A stretch of 64,000 bases of DNA, from the NCBI GenBank assembly GCA_027922465.2, contig BQMF02000003.1:2170001-2234000 (forward strand). The letters are read 5' to 3'. How positions within the stretch are numbered: the stretch's first letter is position 1; each line of letters starts with the position of its first letter. Below are positions 43,001-54,200 of this stretch, piece after piece. The position numbers and the translations under genes were made by a program. The stretch is from Turritopsis dohrnii. Its lineage: Eukaryota > Cnidaria > Hydrozoa > Anthoathecata > Oceaniidae. A model generated the notes under the pieces. The model was not told where the DNA came from. It saw only the letters and a program-made list of their open reading frames with translations, and made no database searches.

Positions 43001-46000
43001 CAGATAATTGCGGGTGTCACCCGCCCAATGCGGGTGAGTTCACATATCTGGCATTATAAGACAGTGGCGGTGGCATGTTCATAAGTGCGTTGAATCTCAT
43101 CATTGGTAGTTGGCCTTGACCAATTTCACGAAAAGCTATAACAGCTCTAGCATTCACTTCAAATGGCTTTTTCCCTCCTTTTGAGTAGTCAACTTGTGGG
43201 TAGATTCAAATTTAGGTGAAGAGTTAAGTTCTTGATCAAAATTGCAATCTTTTCTCGGACAATAAATTTTCATGCCAATTGCAAAGCCCTGACGAGAATC
43301 CGGAAGATGACAAAATTTTAATAGTGATTGCTTACAGTCCGGGCATGGAAGGGCTTCCAAGAGGTCTTGTAATATCTTAAAGTTCATTAGGAAAAAGAAA
43401 TTATTGGTGTCATATTCAAACCCCTCCTCATGTGTCATTGACAAATTGATTTTGGAAGAGCTAGTACTCAATTGTTGTGGGGTGTTGCATATTTCATCAA
43501 CGTTCATTTTGTCAACATCCATCATCGTCAGCCTCTGTCGGTTCAGCAGGAAGAACACTTGGTTCTTCTTCTACAACAGGAGTGAGAGGGACAGTGTACT
43601 GATTGTTGCTAAACTTTCTTCTCTTATTTCTCTTTTTATTATCTTTATTTCCCATCTTAAAAAAATATCAGTCAAATTTTGCAAACAAATGTATAACCAC
43701 CACTTCAAAACGCCAAGCCATGTGTGTTCTTACAGTGTATAGCTTATATCTGAAGACAGTAAAAACCGGAATTTAAGCTAGGAAAGTAGATATTTCACTT
43801 AAAATTGAATGAAAATTAGTCCAGATATGAGCCCAAAATCGAATTTTTTGAAAAAAATATTTCTACTAGTGACACTAAAATTAAAAAAATTACCTATTTT
43901 TGATAAAAAAAGTGCCACATATCATATATTTTTGAAAACTAGAATAAATTTGCCCTCTAGAGATGTAAAAATCAATTTTTTTGATTTTTTTCGAAAATTC
44001 AGCCTTAGGTAACCTATGGACCACCTTAACGAATGACCATGTGGAAAGATGATACATTTCTTGAAATCTTATTCGATATATATTTTTGTTCATTTAGCTG
44101 CCAGTGATGCTGTAGCAGGTATGAATCTGTTAGGAAAATATTTAATCCTTTCAAATAACCTCAAGGTCGTTATAGTTATAATTGTTTTCTGATTTTTGAT
44201 TTTTAGCCGCCCATCATGCATTATGTGAGTGTAGCACCATTTTTCCATATTTCACAGTCTTAAGTCCACTTGCATATTTTTCTGCTTGGAACGGAAGAAA
44301 TCTGAAAAGAAATATATATGTTCTTTATTCACATTGTTCGTAAAATGTTTTATTCCACCTTCTCCGTTCTGTTTCAAGTGAAATTTAAAATGAATTCAAC
44401 AGTTTTTAAGATTTCCATCAGAAATGAACGGATCAAAAGAAACACAACAAATCGACATAGATAATTAACAATTTTGGTAATAATTGTACATTGTTTTAAA
44501 GCCATGTGTCCCGGTTGACCGGACTGCCTCGGCTAGGCGGGTTGATTTTTATCCTGTGTTCATATGACAATTTTCATCCCGCTCAACCGGGCTAGAATTT
44601 GTTTACACCACGTGATCTCACATTCTTTGTGCAGGAATTTGATAAAATCTCGCTGGGATGGAGAATTTTCATCCCGCCTAGGCGAGATCTCGGTATAAAA
44701 CAAGCGAGATCTCGACAAGGCGGGCTGGTTCGCTTGTCACATGAACACATTTATTTTTTTCATGCGTTTCTTAAAAACAGCGAGATCTCACCTAACCAAG
44801 CCAGCCCACTCAACCGGGACAGCCCGCCTCCATATGAACAGCCCCTAAGTGTGCATTACATTTGATAGATTTTTGTTTCGAACACCAGGCCACCGTTCTA
44901 AGCATAAAAAAGTAGCAAGTGGAAATTCGCTTTTATAAATTTCTGCTTCAATAACTTTAATGTACTTTAATTAAGACAAATTTAGAAAATGACTTTAAAT
45001 CGACTCTTCTTTTAGCTAAGGCAGCTGAATTAGGAGGTTTTGGTCCCTTACCTGAGCCAAATTATCAGCCACTAGGTATGTATAGATTCATCACCAATCA
45101 CTTTTGAATTTGTAAACGGAACGTGCTCAACCAGTCAAGTTACATCTAACTCATTATTTTCCATGTTAAATTAACTATTTTAGAAAAGGGTGAAAAAGAT
45201 CCTAGTCTAGCCAAAAAATACGCCGAAGCTGCCAGTGAAGCTGTCAACGGTAAGAAATACAATCATACTTTTCATAGTACATCAAGAGTACATTCTTATA
45301 TATTCTTATATACAGTGTGTTTCATAATGTTGGAAATAGAAATTTTAAAGTTTTTTTTGTTTTTTTTTTAATGAATACACCGAATTTCAAGATAATTTTT
45401 ACATCAATGGAAAGCCATTTTCAAGCTCTTTCGACTAGTATATTTTTGTGAAAAATGAAAAAGTGGTTTTTGAAAATATGAGGAAAATGTCTTGGAAAAA
45501 TGAAATCATACTTTTCATATTCGAGCTGAATGGTCCAGAAGGAACTCAATTTCATGTTTGTAATTATCCTTAAAATTGCTCTACTGCAATTTGGATCACA
45601 GCAATTCTTAATCATTAAACAATACACCTTTCCCGAATTTCCCGAGTGGAATAATTAGAATAATTTTTAAGAGTTTGTAAAAGAGGCGAAACTTAGAGGA
45701 TATGATGTTTAAACAAAAATTCGAGAAAGGTCTATTACCGTGGAATATTGTAACGATTTAAATCGATGCCCGTGTGAGCAATTGCTGGAATACAACGTAA
45801 AAACCTGTATTCGAGAAAAGTGTAGTATAGTGTAGCATATTTTCTATAATGTTTTGCTATTATAGCTGCGGAAAAAGCACTGGATAATTTGGCTGCAGTC
45901 GGATATCCAGAAGTAGTGCCACCGATTGGTGAATCACATCTTCAAAGTATGTTTCTCTTTGTGCTTATCTTTAAAACTTAAGTCAGTTCTTACTGACAGT

Positions 46001-46436
46001 ATTCTTAGTGTGTTCTAGAATGACAAGATAGCACTGTATACTTTAATTCAAATCTTAGAGGAAAAAACTGGATCAAAAAAACACGAATTTCCTGATTCTA
46101 ATGAAGATGATGATGACCAAAGTGGATCTGGAGACGAGAGTACGTTTCGTAAAAATAAAATCATCATTGATTATTCGTTGGAGAGAGAATAATTTATTTG
46201 CATTTTCATACTTCTAGCTGGCTCCAGAAAATCAATAATTGAGGTGCCAAAAGATTTGGATAAACAAGGTGAATTTATAGAAGCAGCAAACCGAGCTGTA
46301 GATGGTAAGATGAGGAACTCAATCCAAACCTAAAAATTCTGTACAACATCTTACATTCGCATCAAATGATTTTCAATTTTCTTTAGAGGCACATGAAGCT
46401 CTGGTCAATGCTGAAATTAAGTTACCGCTAAAATAA
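37042..46436 (+). CDS. Secreted Gly/His-rich, acidic-repeat and Ala-rich helical protein; 16-exon, all-phase-1 gene
   Basis: Joined exons give an uninterrupted 682-residue protein: 37042-37096, 37440-37628, 37738-38382, 38478-38981, 39107-39166, 39622-39642, 39752-39769, 39888-39980, 44098-44118, 44207-44224, 45016-45075, 45184-45249, 45866-45946, 46059-46139, 46218-46304, 46387-46436. All have GT/AG borders and every intron is phase 1. Residues 1-18 are a signal peptide (MIFAPVALFCVVVVSVNA). About 19-206 are Gly/His/Tyr-rich; a Lys-rich patch (KVKKTKKTTKNVK) leads to an acidic segment to about 300; about 310-450 hold eight copies of a 16-17 residue KAQDDDEDKKKVQANA-type repeat; about 480-682 hold four Ala-rich helical repeats (KYAEAASEAVN type). 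It resembles structural proteins of cuticle, glue, mucus or mineral matrix in composition only; I recognise no family. An AATAAA lies at 46653-46658. A leader intron probably ends at 37034. Confidence 0.82.
37438..38130 (+). other. Gly/His-rich region of the micro-exon gene
   Basis: Encoded by exon 2 and the first part of exon 3: runs such as GYGGGHHHG, GGGHHYGGYGAGG and GGYGGYGGGYGAGVGVAG, with a cysteine pair (TPCHNPCGGG) and VGCGCGGVG. Histidine pairs could bind metal or carry charge with pH; the four cysteines could cross-link. This is reading of composition, not homology. Confidence 0.75.
38532..38940 (+). repeat. Coding minisatellite: eight acidic/basic repeats
   Basis: Eight tandem units of 48-54 bp encode AKAQDDDEDKKKVQAN with small variants (H for Q in the first two, KVKTN/KVKAN in the last). 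The middle five are nearly identical in DNA, so copy number probably varies between individuals. Alternating DDDED and KKK blocks give a strongly zwitterionic chain. Confidence 0.9.
39107..39180 (+). other. Alternative short 3' end of the micro-exon gene (intron 5 retention)
   Basis: If the donor at 39167 is not used, exon 5 continues for SSNKQ and a stop at 39178-39180, with an ATTAAA at 39268-39273 downstream. That would give a secreted protein with the Gly/His and acidic repeat parts but no helical repeats. Likewise retention of intron 4 ends in IDFDFK and a stop at 39008-39010. Both are predictions. Confidence 0.4.
40564..40971 (-). pseudogene. Kolobok/Mutator-like transposase, C-terminal part
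   Basis: 135 residues with LEVAVSSSILTFNEGFVGMK, a GYYTSKLVVEIDGTRIKKAE segment, an Arg/Lys-rich part and the end GGDSYVSGNF. This corresponds to the C-terminal region of the same transposase type ('xxAVxxFNDG', terminal 'YxxGxF'). The central catalytic portion between this and 43040 is absent. Confidence 0.65.
42370..42840. repeat. Repeat fragments inside the nested insertion
   Basis: GGCCCCACCATGGTTGGGGT followed by GGGAAAGTTTTTG is matched by a diverged copy at 61605-61685 (CCCTACCATGGTTAGGG, GGAAAGTTTTTG). Near 42811-42826 lies a CTGGGTTCGAGGTTG arm of the fold-back family described at 1572. Confidence 0.5.
43040..43558 (-). pseudogene. Kolobok/Mutator-like transposase, N-terminal part
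   Basis: Includes LLEALPCPDCKQSLLKF and IYCPRKDCNFDQEL, a zinc-binding C-x2-C pair of pairs, then after a one-base frameshift near 43160 the block FEVNARAVIAFREIGQGQ and FNALMNMPPPLS. This order (Cys-rich head, then the 'NxRAVxAxREIGxG ... MNMPPP' segment) is that of transposases described as Mutator-like or Kolobok. It is cut off at about 43045 by unrelated sequence. Confidence 0.7.
44503..44848. mobile_element. GC-rich MITE-like insertion in intron 10
   Basis: Much more GC-rich than its surroundings, with TCCCGGTTGA near the left edge and its mirror (TCAACCGGGA) near the right, several (C)GAGATCTCG palindromes, and a right end reading CATATGAACAGCCCCTAA. Ends are diverged and no target duplication is clear. 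It lies between exons 10 and 11 and does not alter them. Confidence 0.5.
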
Positions 46437-47244
46437 AGTCTTCCTGTCCATTGTTTGATTTTACTTAGTGTTAAAAATCAATTGGGATATAAAGAATGGA
46501 AAACTATATTTCAGTGATATGAATAATTCTTGATACAGGAAATTGCTGACGCACGCAAAAGGGCGGATCGTCATAGGAACAATTCTTCAAGTTTTATTTC
46601 TTCACGTATATGCTTCGTTGTTGTAAGCAAATCTTGACATAGAAGATTAAAAAATAAATTGTACAAGGAGTCTATTATGTTTTAATTCTCCGTCGTTTTT
46701 GGAATGGTCCAAAAAATTTGAATTGTCCATCACACATTTTCTCGTATATGGCTGCCATTTGCAAATGCAGTAAATATAAAATTACCTGAAAAATCCTGCT
46801 ATTAGTTCATATCGAATGAGTATTGTAATTTTGCTCATCGTTATGGAGTTTTTTTCAAGGAAAGTTATCCTTAAAAGACATTTAAGACGCTTACCCAATG
46901 TTTGACTTTGCTTTGTAACTTTAAATCTGCGCATGGTTTATCCAAACGCTCGGTACAAATTCAATAGGATGTTTGGATGTTTTTGCTTGTGCCTAAATAA
47001 TAAATATTAGCACTCGACGCACGATATCAAAGAGCTGTTAAGGCCGATAGCATGTTTAAATGGAATTATTGAAAATAGTTAACACGTGCAGAGGTTGAAA
47101 GAAAGGAGAATGTTTTTAGAAGTGAATCATTTTAACTTTTGAAAATATTTTTGAAAATTACAAAAGGTGAATGGAAGATTGCACACAACAACATTAATAT
47201 ATTTCAAAATTATGTCGATTATCGAAGTACTTGTTTATGTGACT
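46437..47244. other. Convergent 3' region between the micro-exon gene and fezf
   Basis: Contains the plus-strand AATAAA at 46653-46658. No other feature. Confidence 0.5.
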
Positions 47245-48358
47245 TTAACATAGATCGTCGTCTTTTTTTATGATTTCCATTCCTCCGTGTCCTTCGCTGC
47301 GAGGCTGACATTTTAATTCGGCCGCGTGGAGTTTCCTCATATGTTTTTTTAGATCGAAGTTACGGCAGAAGCCCTTCATACAGAATTCACAATAGTATGG
47401 TTTCTTTTCATTATGTGTGTGCATGTGAAAAGTCAGATTGTACACTTGATGAAATGCTTTGGAGCATATGTGGCATTTATACGGTTTCACTTGTGAGTGG
47501 GTTAACCGATGGTTTTTATAGTTCCCTTTCTGGTGAAACCCTTTATCACAAATTTCGCAGACAAACGGCTTATATCCCAAGTGTATCCTCATATGTGTGT
47601 TGAGAGTGGATGAACGGTTAAAACATTTTCCACATTCCTTGCACTGATGGGGCCTTTCCTGAGTGTGAATAATTTTATGTCGACATAGAGTACTGGCCTG
47701 TCGGAATCCTTTGCCGCATATTTTACATTTAAACGGACGTGCACCAGTATGAACAGGCAAATGCCTTGTTAAGTTGTAATGAGCGTTGAAAACTTTGCCA
47801 CAAATATGACAGGTAAACTCTTTAGTATTTACTCCCTTCGCCTGGCGTCTTTTACTGCTGCCGTCAATTTCCTCATTTTTTCCCATACACAGCCAATAGG
47901 AGATGTGTGAGTCACCGGTGTTGTTATTCACGTCAGGGGTCAACGACGACGTGTTATTGTTATATTCTTGACGCCGTTTTGGTAATCTCATTGATGTCAC
48001 CAATCCCCTATTAGGTGAAGTGTTGTGGGCGAGTAATTTGGGGTGCGATAACTTCCATTGATATTCAATCGTGTTACATTCGTCTGTTTTTTTTACGAAT
48101 TTAATAGGGGAGATTGGAACTGGCTTTATGAGTGTTGTAGGCCTGGTGTCCGCTGTGTTAAGGCCTTTTTGGACCAAAGGAACCTGGACTTGTCCCCCTG
48201 AAGAAGAAGAAGAAATCCATCGTGTTTTATTATAGTGAACAAATTATTGTGATTAATAACAATTATAACTTAAAAAAAATATAAATCATACCTTTTTCCT
48301 GGCTAATATACTTCACTTTACTGTAATTTGTCTTTTTCACGAGGAAAGATCGAGGCAT
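47245..48358 (-). CDS. fezf: FEZF-type transcription factor with an N-terminal SNAG motif and six C2H2 zinc fingers
   Basis: Two exons (48292-48358 and 47245-48197; donor GTATGA, acceptor TTCTTCAG, phase 1) give 339 residues. The protein starts MPRSFLVKK, a perfect SNAG repressor motif, which recruits LSD1/CoREST in Snail and GFI1 proteins. Six C2H2 fingers fill about 150-317: [19 protein letters not shown], then [59 protein letters not shown] and [14 protein letters not shown]. These are the diagnostic finger sequences of FEZF1/2, regulators of neuron identity. No Eh1 (Groucho) motif typical of bilaterian FEZF is seen. Exon 2 alone would lack an ATG, which supports the upstream exon. Confidence 0.93.
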
Positions 48359-50726
48359 TGCGTCCCCTTTGTCGTAACAGTTAATAATGTCAGCTGGTGA
48401 GGAAGATGTCGTTTTTTATAACAGTACATGAAAACAATGCAGACTAGAAATTTTGTATCATATTCTAATATATTTTTTTGTTTAGGAAGCAGCTGAATAT
48501 AAAATGGAAGAAAGTTTGAAAATAAGAAAGAAAAAAAAAACCATAAGGATTAACGATTTTGATTGGTCAATCGGACTTAATGACACTGCATGACATGATG
48601 AAATAAGTATCGATCTTTAATTGTATTTAAATAAGACAGTTTGATAAGAAACTTACGAAGAAGTTTATATATCCTATTTATCTTTTTCTTTTAACTTTAT
48701 TTGTTGTACTTTTTCTTAGTCATGCTTGAAAAAAAATCATTATATTTCAAACAGTAGTTAAAAAAAAATAACCCTCTTCTGAAAACAGTTATTGAGAATA
48801 TGTCATGTGAACATGACTTGAATGTATAGATTTCTTTTTCTTTTTCATTTTCTTTTTTTGATGTGTGTGTGTCTTTAATAAAAGTAAAAAAAGATGCATT
48901 CTGTTTCATACCCTAATTACATTTTAATGTTTTGGAATCACTTTTAAACAATGGTTTTCCTCAATCATTAAATTACTGCAGTAGATGGAAATCATATCAG
49001 TTACAATTTATGGACACTATTGGATTCGTAATTTCTTTGACCTCTTACTGGGCTAACAAGCTCAAACTTCTCTCGTGAGATCTCACCTGTGAAACGGACA
49101 AGAATTAACGAAACAAAAAGCAAATTAATCGCAAGCGGAACGAAAGAGAATTTAAATCCCTTAAAGAAATCTCTAAGAAAAAAATGTTGGCGCCAAAATT
49201 TGAAAACGTTCCCACAAAAATTTGTGCTTTTGATGTTTTTTTATTTTTTAAAACCTTGACTTCATTTTTAATATGTTCTACCTACGAAATAGACATAGCA
49301 CAGGAACTAGACGTTCTGGGAATATCACCCAAATTTGCAGAAGTTCTGAAAAACTTTCAGATCCAGTAACAAGTCTCAAATGTAAAAGATTGTTATGAAT
49401 TGATTCGAGTAAGAAACCTTTATGAAATGATTTAAATATTTCAAAAACTTGCAAACTAAGAATTATTTGCACGAATCATCGTGTTACTACTACTAATACA
49501 TCTTCAGTTGAAGCATTGAAAAATCTCTGACGGCATTTTTCATTCAGTTGTGTTTTGATTTAGTTTGCATGTTTAGCTTTGTGAGATGTTAAGACCGTGC
49601 GGTTTTTTAATAAACCAATCAAATTACTTCTAGGAACAATTAACGTTCGAATCATAAAAAATTCGCAAGTGTTCAATTTCAGAACAGACGCACAGTGCAA
49701 TAAATTAATTGCACAAACTGAGATTAATCGTTAAGCGTGTAATTACTTTTGTAAGAACACATTTAGGTGCATTTTCCTTTGTTAAAATTTTATTGAAATT
49801 TTCTGTTGACAGACTGGCACAATATCTGGGACAATATGTGCTTCTGTTCTTCCTGTTTTCGTCTTTCTGTTTTGTTATGTTTTTTCCTCATTTATTTTTG
49901 TTAATTTGTATTTTTATTGTTTTTTGTATTGTAAATCGGTGCTTAAATGCACTACATTGAAATATAAAAACTTTGAAAAGCTATCATTTTTGTGGTGACC
50001 ATTTTCTTGCAGAAATAGATAATAAAACAGATATTCTCCCATATTTTATTTATATGAACGTGGGTGTTTTTTTTAAAAAAAAGAACGTTTAGTTTATTCT
50101 TCTGCCACAAAAAAAAATCTGATTAAATATACACCGTCTCCTGAAAGACTAATGAATTTTAATAAGTTTTTATAAATATACAAAAATTCCTTCAGTGCCT
50201 TTTAAAAGCTTTAAACGTTTTTTTTTTATTTTTTTCTTTCCTTTTTCGTTCTTATGGTTTAAATACATTATTGATGAAACCTTCAATTGTATGTCTTTTT
50301 AATAGCCTATGTTGATCAGTTCACTTACAATAAGAAATATTGACCATAAAAATGTACTAAAAGGAGAGAACCTTTAGAATTTATACTTTTCGTAAAAAAA
50401 TATAATATTAAATACGTTTCGTCGTGATTGTGGAAAATAAGGATTGGAATAAAAGTTAATTAGAAAAACCATGGCGTGATAATGAAGTTCTTCTTTGGCT
50501 TCAGGGGTTTTTTATATCATCTCGTCCATTTCAAATCATTCTACATCGCAAATTTTAACACATTTTAAAGAATTCTTATTAGCAAATTAGATTGACCCAA
50601 CGAAAATTTTCATTGCTAATTTAATAAAGACTAACCTAAAGTTGTCATGACAGTTGGTGATGGGGGTTACATATCACCTTTCCAAAATAAAACGAGGGTA
50701 CATTTTAACCCTTTTTTCAACCTTTT

Positions 50727-50762
50727 TCTTTTTCTTTTTTTTTTTTTTTTTTTTTTTTTTTT
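50727..50762. repeat. Poly-T tract
   Basis: About 34 T with few interruptions. Could be the tail of a minus-strand retroelement, but no element body is recognisable next to it. Confidence 0.8.
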
Positions 50763-51527
50763 GTTCTTATTATTTTTTCGCTTACACCTGAGTAGCAACG
50801 ATAATACAACAAAAGCAAAGGATCTCACTCAAAAAAAAACATTTGAATGGAATTAGCCAATCACGCTGATGATTAATCTTCCACGTGTAACTGTATTAAA
50901 TAGTGTCTTTTCTCGTGTTTTCGTTTTCTAAACTGTTGATCGGATAACTTGATAAAGCCCAGATCTGATCTTCTCTTTTAAGTTCATTTAGATATCATTG
51001 AGAGGGTGTTATGATGCTTGATCACAATATCGATAAGCAGACGGACTGTTGCCACCTGAAACATTTTTTTGTTTGAATCAGAAACAGAAAACAGGCGCGC
51101 TTTGGATAATGCAATTTGTAATAAAATACTGACCATACTGAGAACAGAGGGACGAGTATGAACTGGCAAAAAAATTGTCCTGTAGGGTCAAAACGATTTG
51201 GTTCGTTGAGGATGTTTTGATTAATAAGCTTTTCCGGTGACGAATGATTGCAATTTCTTCATTAGATATTTGCCGTTAATATAGCTGCACCATTTAGAAA
51301 TTTTATTTATGCTACCATCATTATTACAAAATTATTTCTTCAGTATTCGTCGGAAAGGGACACAATGAAAAAGGGTAAATTATAACCTTAAAGTATTGAA
51401 GATAAGGTGAAGGATTTATCCCAATCCAAATGAAAATGATTTCCTTGTTACGATTCGAAGGACTTTCAGATGATCTTCAAAATATTAACTCAATAAGTGT
51501 CACGTGTTCAGAATTTCTTTTCAGAAA

Positions 51528-51592
51528 ACGATGTAACGATGTAACGATGTAACGATGTAACGATGTAACGATGTAACGTAACGTAACGATGT
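51528..51592. repeat. 8-bp tandem repeat (AACGATGT)n
   Basis: About six direct copies of AACGATGT ending in shortened AACGT units. No spacers, so not a CRISPR array. Confidence 0.9.
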
Positions 51593-52802
51593 TTAAGATT
51601 TCCAAATTTTCAAAATAAGTTTCAATATAATGTATCAATCATGTAGATGGTACATAGCTACGTTATCCATTCATTTAATCACGATGGCTTTCATATCAGT
51701 ATTGGTACCATTTCATATGGAGAGTAGTGGACGTTTTCTTTCGTTGGTCAGAAAAAAAAACATTTACTGATTACTTTTAAGTTATTAAAACTAATGCCGA
51801 TTGAAAGATCCTTATTGTTATACAGCTTTTTCATAAGAATCGTCATTCAGCATCATTCAGCTCGGACTTGACAAACTTAAGCATTTATCTTAAGCGTCAC
51901 ACTGACGCTCAACTTGAACAACAAGCATTATTGAAGGTCGAAAATGCTTCAAATTTTTGAAATCTAAGAAGAAGCGTTAAAGAAAACATATCATGAAATC
52001 AAAGCATGCGCTTTTTAGTCACAGAATATGTAGTATCGTTTATAAACATAGAGGAGGGGACGTCACCCCGTCCATGATCACCCCCACTTTAAAACATCAC
52101 TTTTATAAAGCATCGCTTGAAGCATCATTTGAAATTTAAGTATTACATGGAGGCTTGTCAAACTAATTCATATAAGGTGTAACAGAAAAACCTTAAGTAT
52201 GTAATTTTTAAAAAATCACCAATCAATGGATAGTTTTTGGATTACTCGATTAATTTCCTATATTCTAATCGACATTTTAATAATAGCTTGTTTACAGGGT
52301 AAAAGTAATGATCAACCTGTAATGATCAACCTGTATATGAGGTTCGAAAGCTCAATCAAAATGTTATTAACTATAGCGAGTTAATGATGGTTTATATCCA
52401 TAGTCTTGACAGAGGCTGGCTTTTCTTACTTTTCAAACCTTTTAAGCCTGATTTGTTTTGATTTTGTTGTGAAGATGTGACTCACATATTCATTCATTCA
52501 TTCGTTTATTATTTGTTAATTAAGCCTGGTTTTCACTGATCGTTTTAACGCTTAAAACGCAGCGGTCTGGTGGATTTACACACGTCGAAATTTTCGATCG
52601 AAATTTTCGATCGAATTTTTTTAAGCTTGCTGATTGGCTGAGAAAAATCATCTGACTTTTCTTCTTCGAAAAAAATACTCTTCGAAAAAGTTGAAATTTT
52701 TCAACTTTTTCGCGACGAATTTTTTTTCGAAGAAAAGCTAAACCAATCAAAATCGCTGTTTTAAACTTGTTTTGCTGTGTCATCAAAACGTGCAAATCAA
52801 AC

Positions 52803-54200
52803 ATGGACGTTGATCCAGAAGTGCTGCGTGCTTTCTATCTTTTTTCTCAGCAGCAAGAGAAACAGCAACAAGAGAAACAACAAGAACTGTCTCCCGAGAA
52901 TTGTGAAGAATCTCAGCGTGGAGAGGAAGTGGTGAAGTAAGTGAAATTTTGTGTATTTGTTTTTTGATATGTATACCTTGTAGTAGCTAGCTGCTGCCAT
53001 ATCATACACAATAAATAAAACTTGCAATGCCAGATGATATTGGTATTTTTTATGTCAATATCTCTCACTTTGGCTTTGTTTATAGGACCTATGAATATGA
53101 CCCAGAATTGTTTATCGACATGATAAAAGAAAAAAGATGTATATGGGACATCTCCTATGCCAACTACAAAGATAGAAACAAAAAAATTTTAGCTTGGCAA
53201 GAAATAGCAAATGTCTTTGCTGACACAAGTGGTGAGAGCAAAATTATTTTGTTATTTCACACTTTTTTGTGGCAAAATGTTGCTGCATTATCTTTCTTTT
53301 TTTCTTTGTTTCTTCCTATTCTTTCAATATATATATATATACAGGATAAAAATTTACAGTTTTGTATCATCACATGAACTTATATACACTGTTATCTTAT
53401 GTGTCCTGTGGAATATCAAACCTAGAAAATGGACCAAAGAATACGTTATCAAGATTGAAAACTAATTAGCAAAAACAGGCGGAAAGTTCATATTCAGTAT
53501 TAATGTATAAATAGAGATTGACTAAAAATATTGATTAAGTTGTTGTTAACATCCATATGAATAATTCATAAATATGCATGTGCAGACACATACTCGACAG
53601 GAAAACTTTTTTGAAAGCATTATATTATTGATTTCTGAGTATATACATTTATTTCAACTTAAGTTTTGTTGAATTTTAGTTGATTTTCTAAAGCAAGAGT
53701 TTAAGAAGCTAAAAGACAATTTGAAAAAATGTCTGGATAGAAGGAAAGAGAGAACACGCTCTGGTGCTGCAACAACAAGTTTGCCGAAGTGCAAATTTTT
53801 TGATCAGTTGGCATTTCTTCATGATAAAACAGCAAATTTGTCCACAGAGTCAAATTTGAACACTGACACGCAAACAGTGTTAAGTGAATCAAACGAGTCA
53901 TTGCTGAGCCCTGCATCATTCCTTTCTCCCAGTGAGACATGCACAAATCCACCAAAAGGGCATTCGTCAACTCCAGGATCTAAGCGACGGAAGCTAGATT
54001 CCGCTGAATCCTTCATAGCAAGGTCGTTAGCTGATTGTGATGAAATTATGAAAAGGACGATTGATGAGGACAAGGATGAGGACAGTCTGTATTGCCGCAG
54101 CCTTATTGGTATTTTGAAGGAGTTACCCAGAAAAGAGAATCGTCTAGCTAAGATTCAGATCAGCCAGCTGCTATTCCGTTTGCAGTATGGAGATGAGTAA
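52803..54200 (+). CDS. MADF-BESS DNA-binding protein of the Harbinger element
   Basis: Three exons (52803-52936, 53086-53231, 53680-54200; introns with GTAAGT, GTGAGA donors) give 266 residues. After a Gln/Glu-rich start (YLFSQQQEKQQQEKQQ), the MADF domain covers about 45-130: FIDMIKEKRCIWDISYANYK, AWQEIANVFADTS, VDFLKQEFKKLKDNLKKCLD and FFDQLAFLHD. A Ser/Thr-rich linker follows, and the end (SLIGILKELPRKENRLAKIQ) fits a BESS protein-interaction motif. In Harbinger the Myb/MADF partner binds the termini and brings the nuclease to the nucleus and DNA. AATAAA at 54482-54487. Confidence 0.88.

Larger units (their letters stand above)
40033..44025. mobile_element. Kolobok-like DNA transposon in intron 8 of the micro-exon gene
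   Basis: Ends are inverted GGTGGTCCATAGGTTAC, flanked by TTAA on both sides (40029-40032, 44026-44029), the target duplication of Kolobok elements. It is 3,993 bp, inserted opposite in sense to the host gene, and carries the two ends of a transposase on the minus strand. The middle (about 41000-43045) is unrelated DNA, probably a nested insertion, containing a repeat phrase also found at 61605-61685. It enlarges the intron to 4.1 kb without touching splice sites. Confidence 0.8.
48359..52568. other. Gene-poor AT-rich region upstream of fezf
   Basis: No convincing coding frame. It holds an Oct-rich 5' flank of fezf, a T-tract at about 50727-50762, and the 8-bp tandem repeat at 51528-51592. 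Confidence 0.45.

Noticed and set aside
51528..51592. CRISPR-like short repeats
   Set aside because: Direct 8-bp repeats without spacers in an animal genome; a simple satellite.
53701..54073. Minus-strand frames opposite MADF exon 3
   Set aside because: Antisense shadows of the MADF-BESS coding exon.
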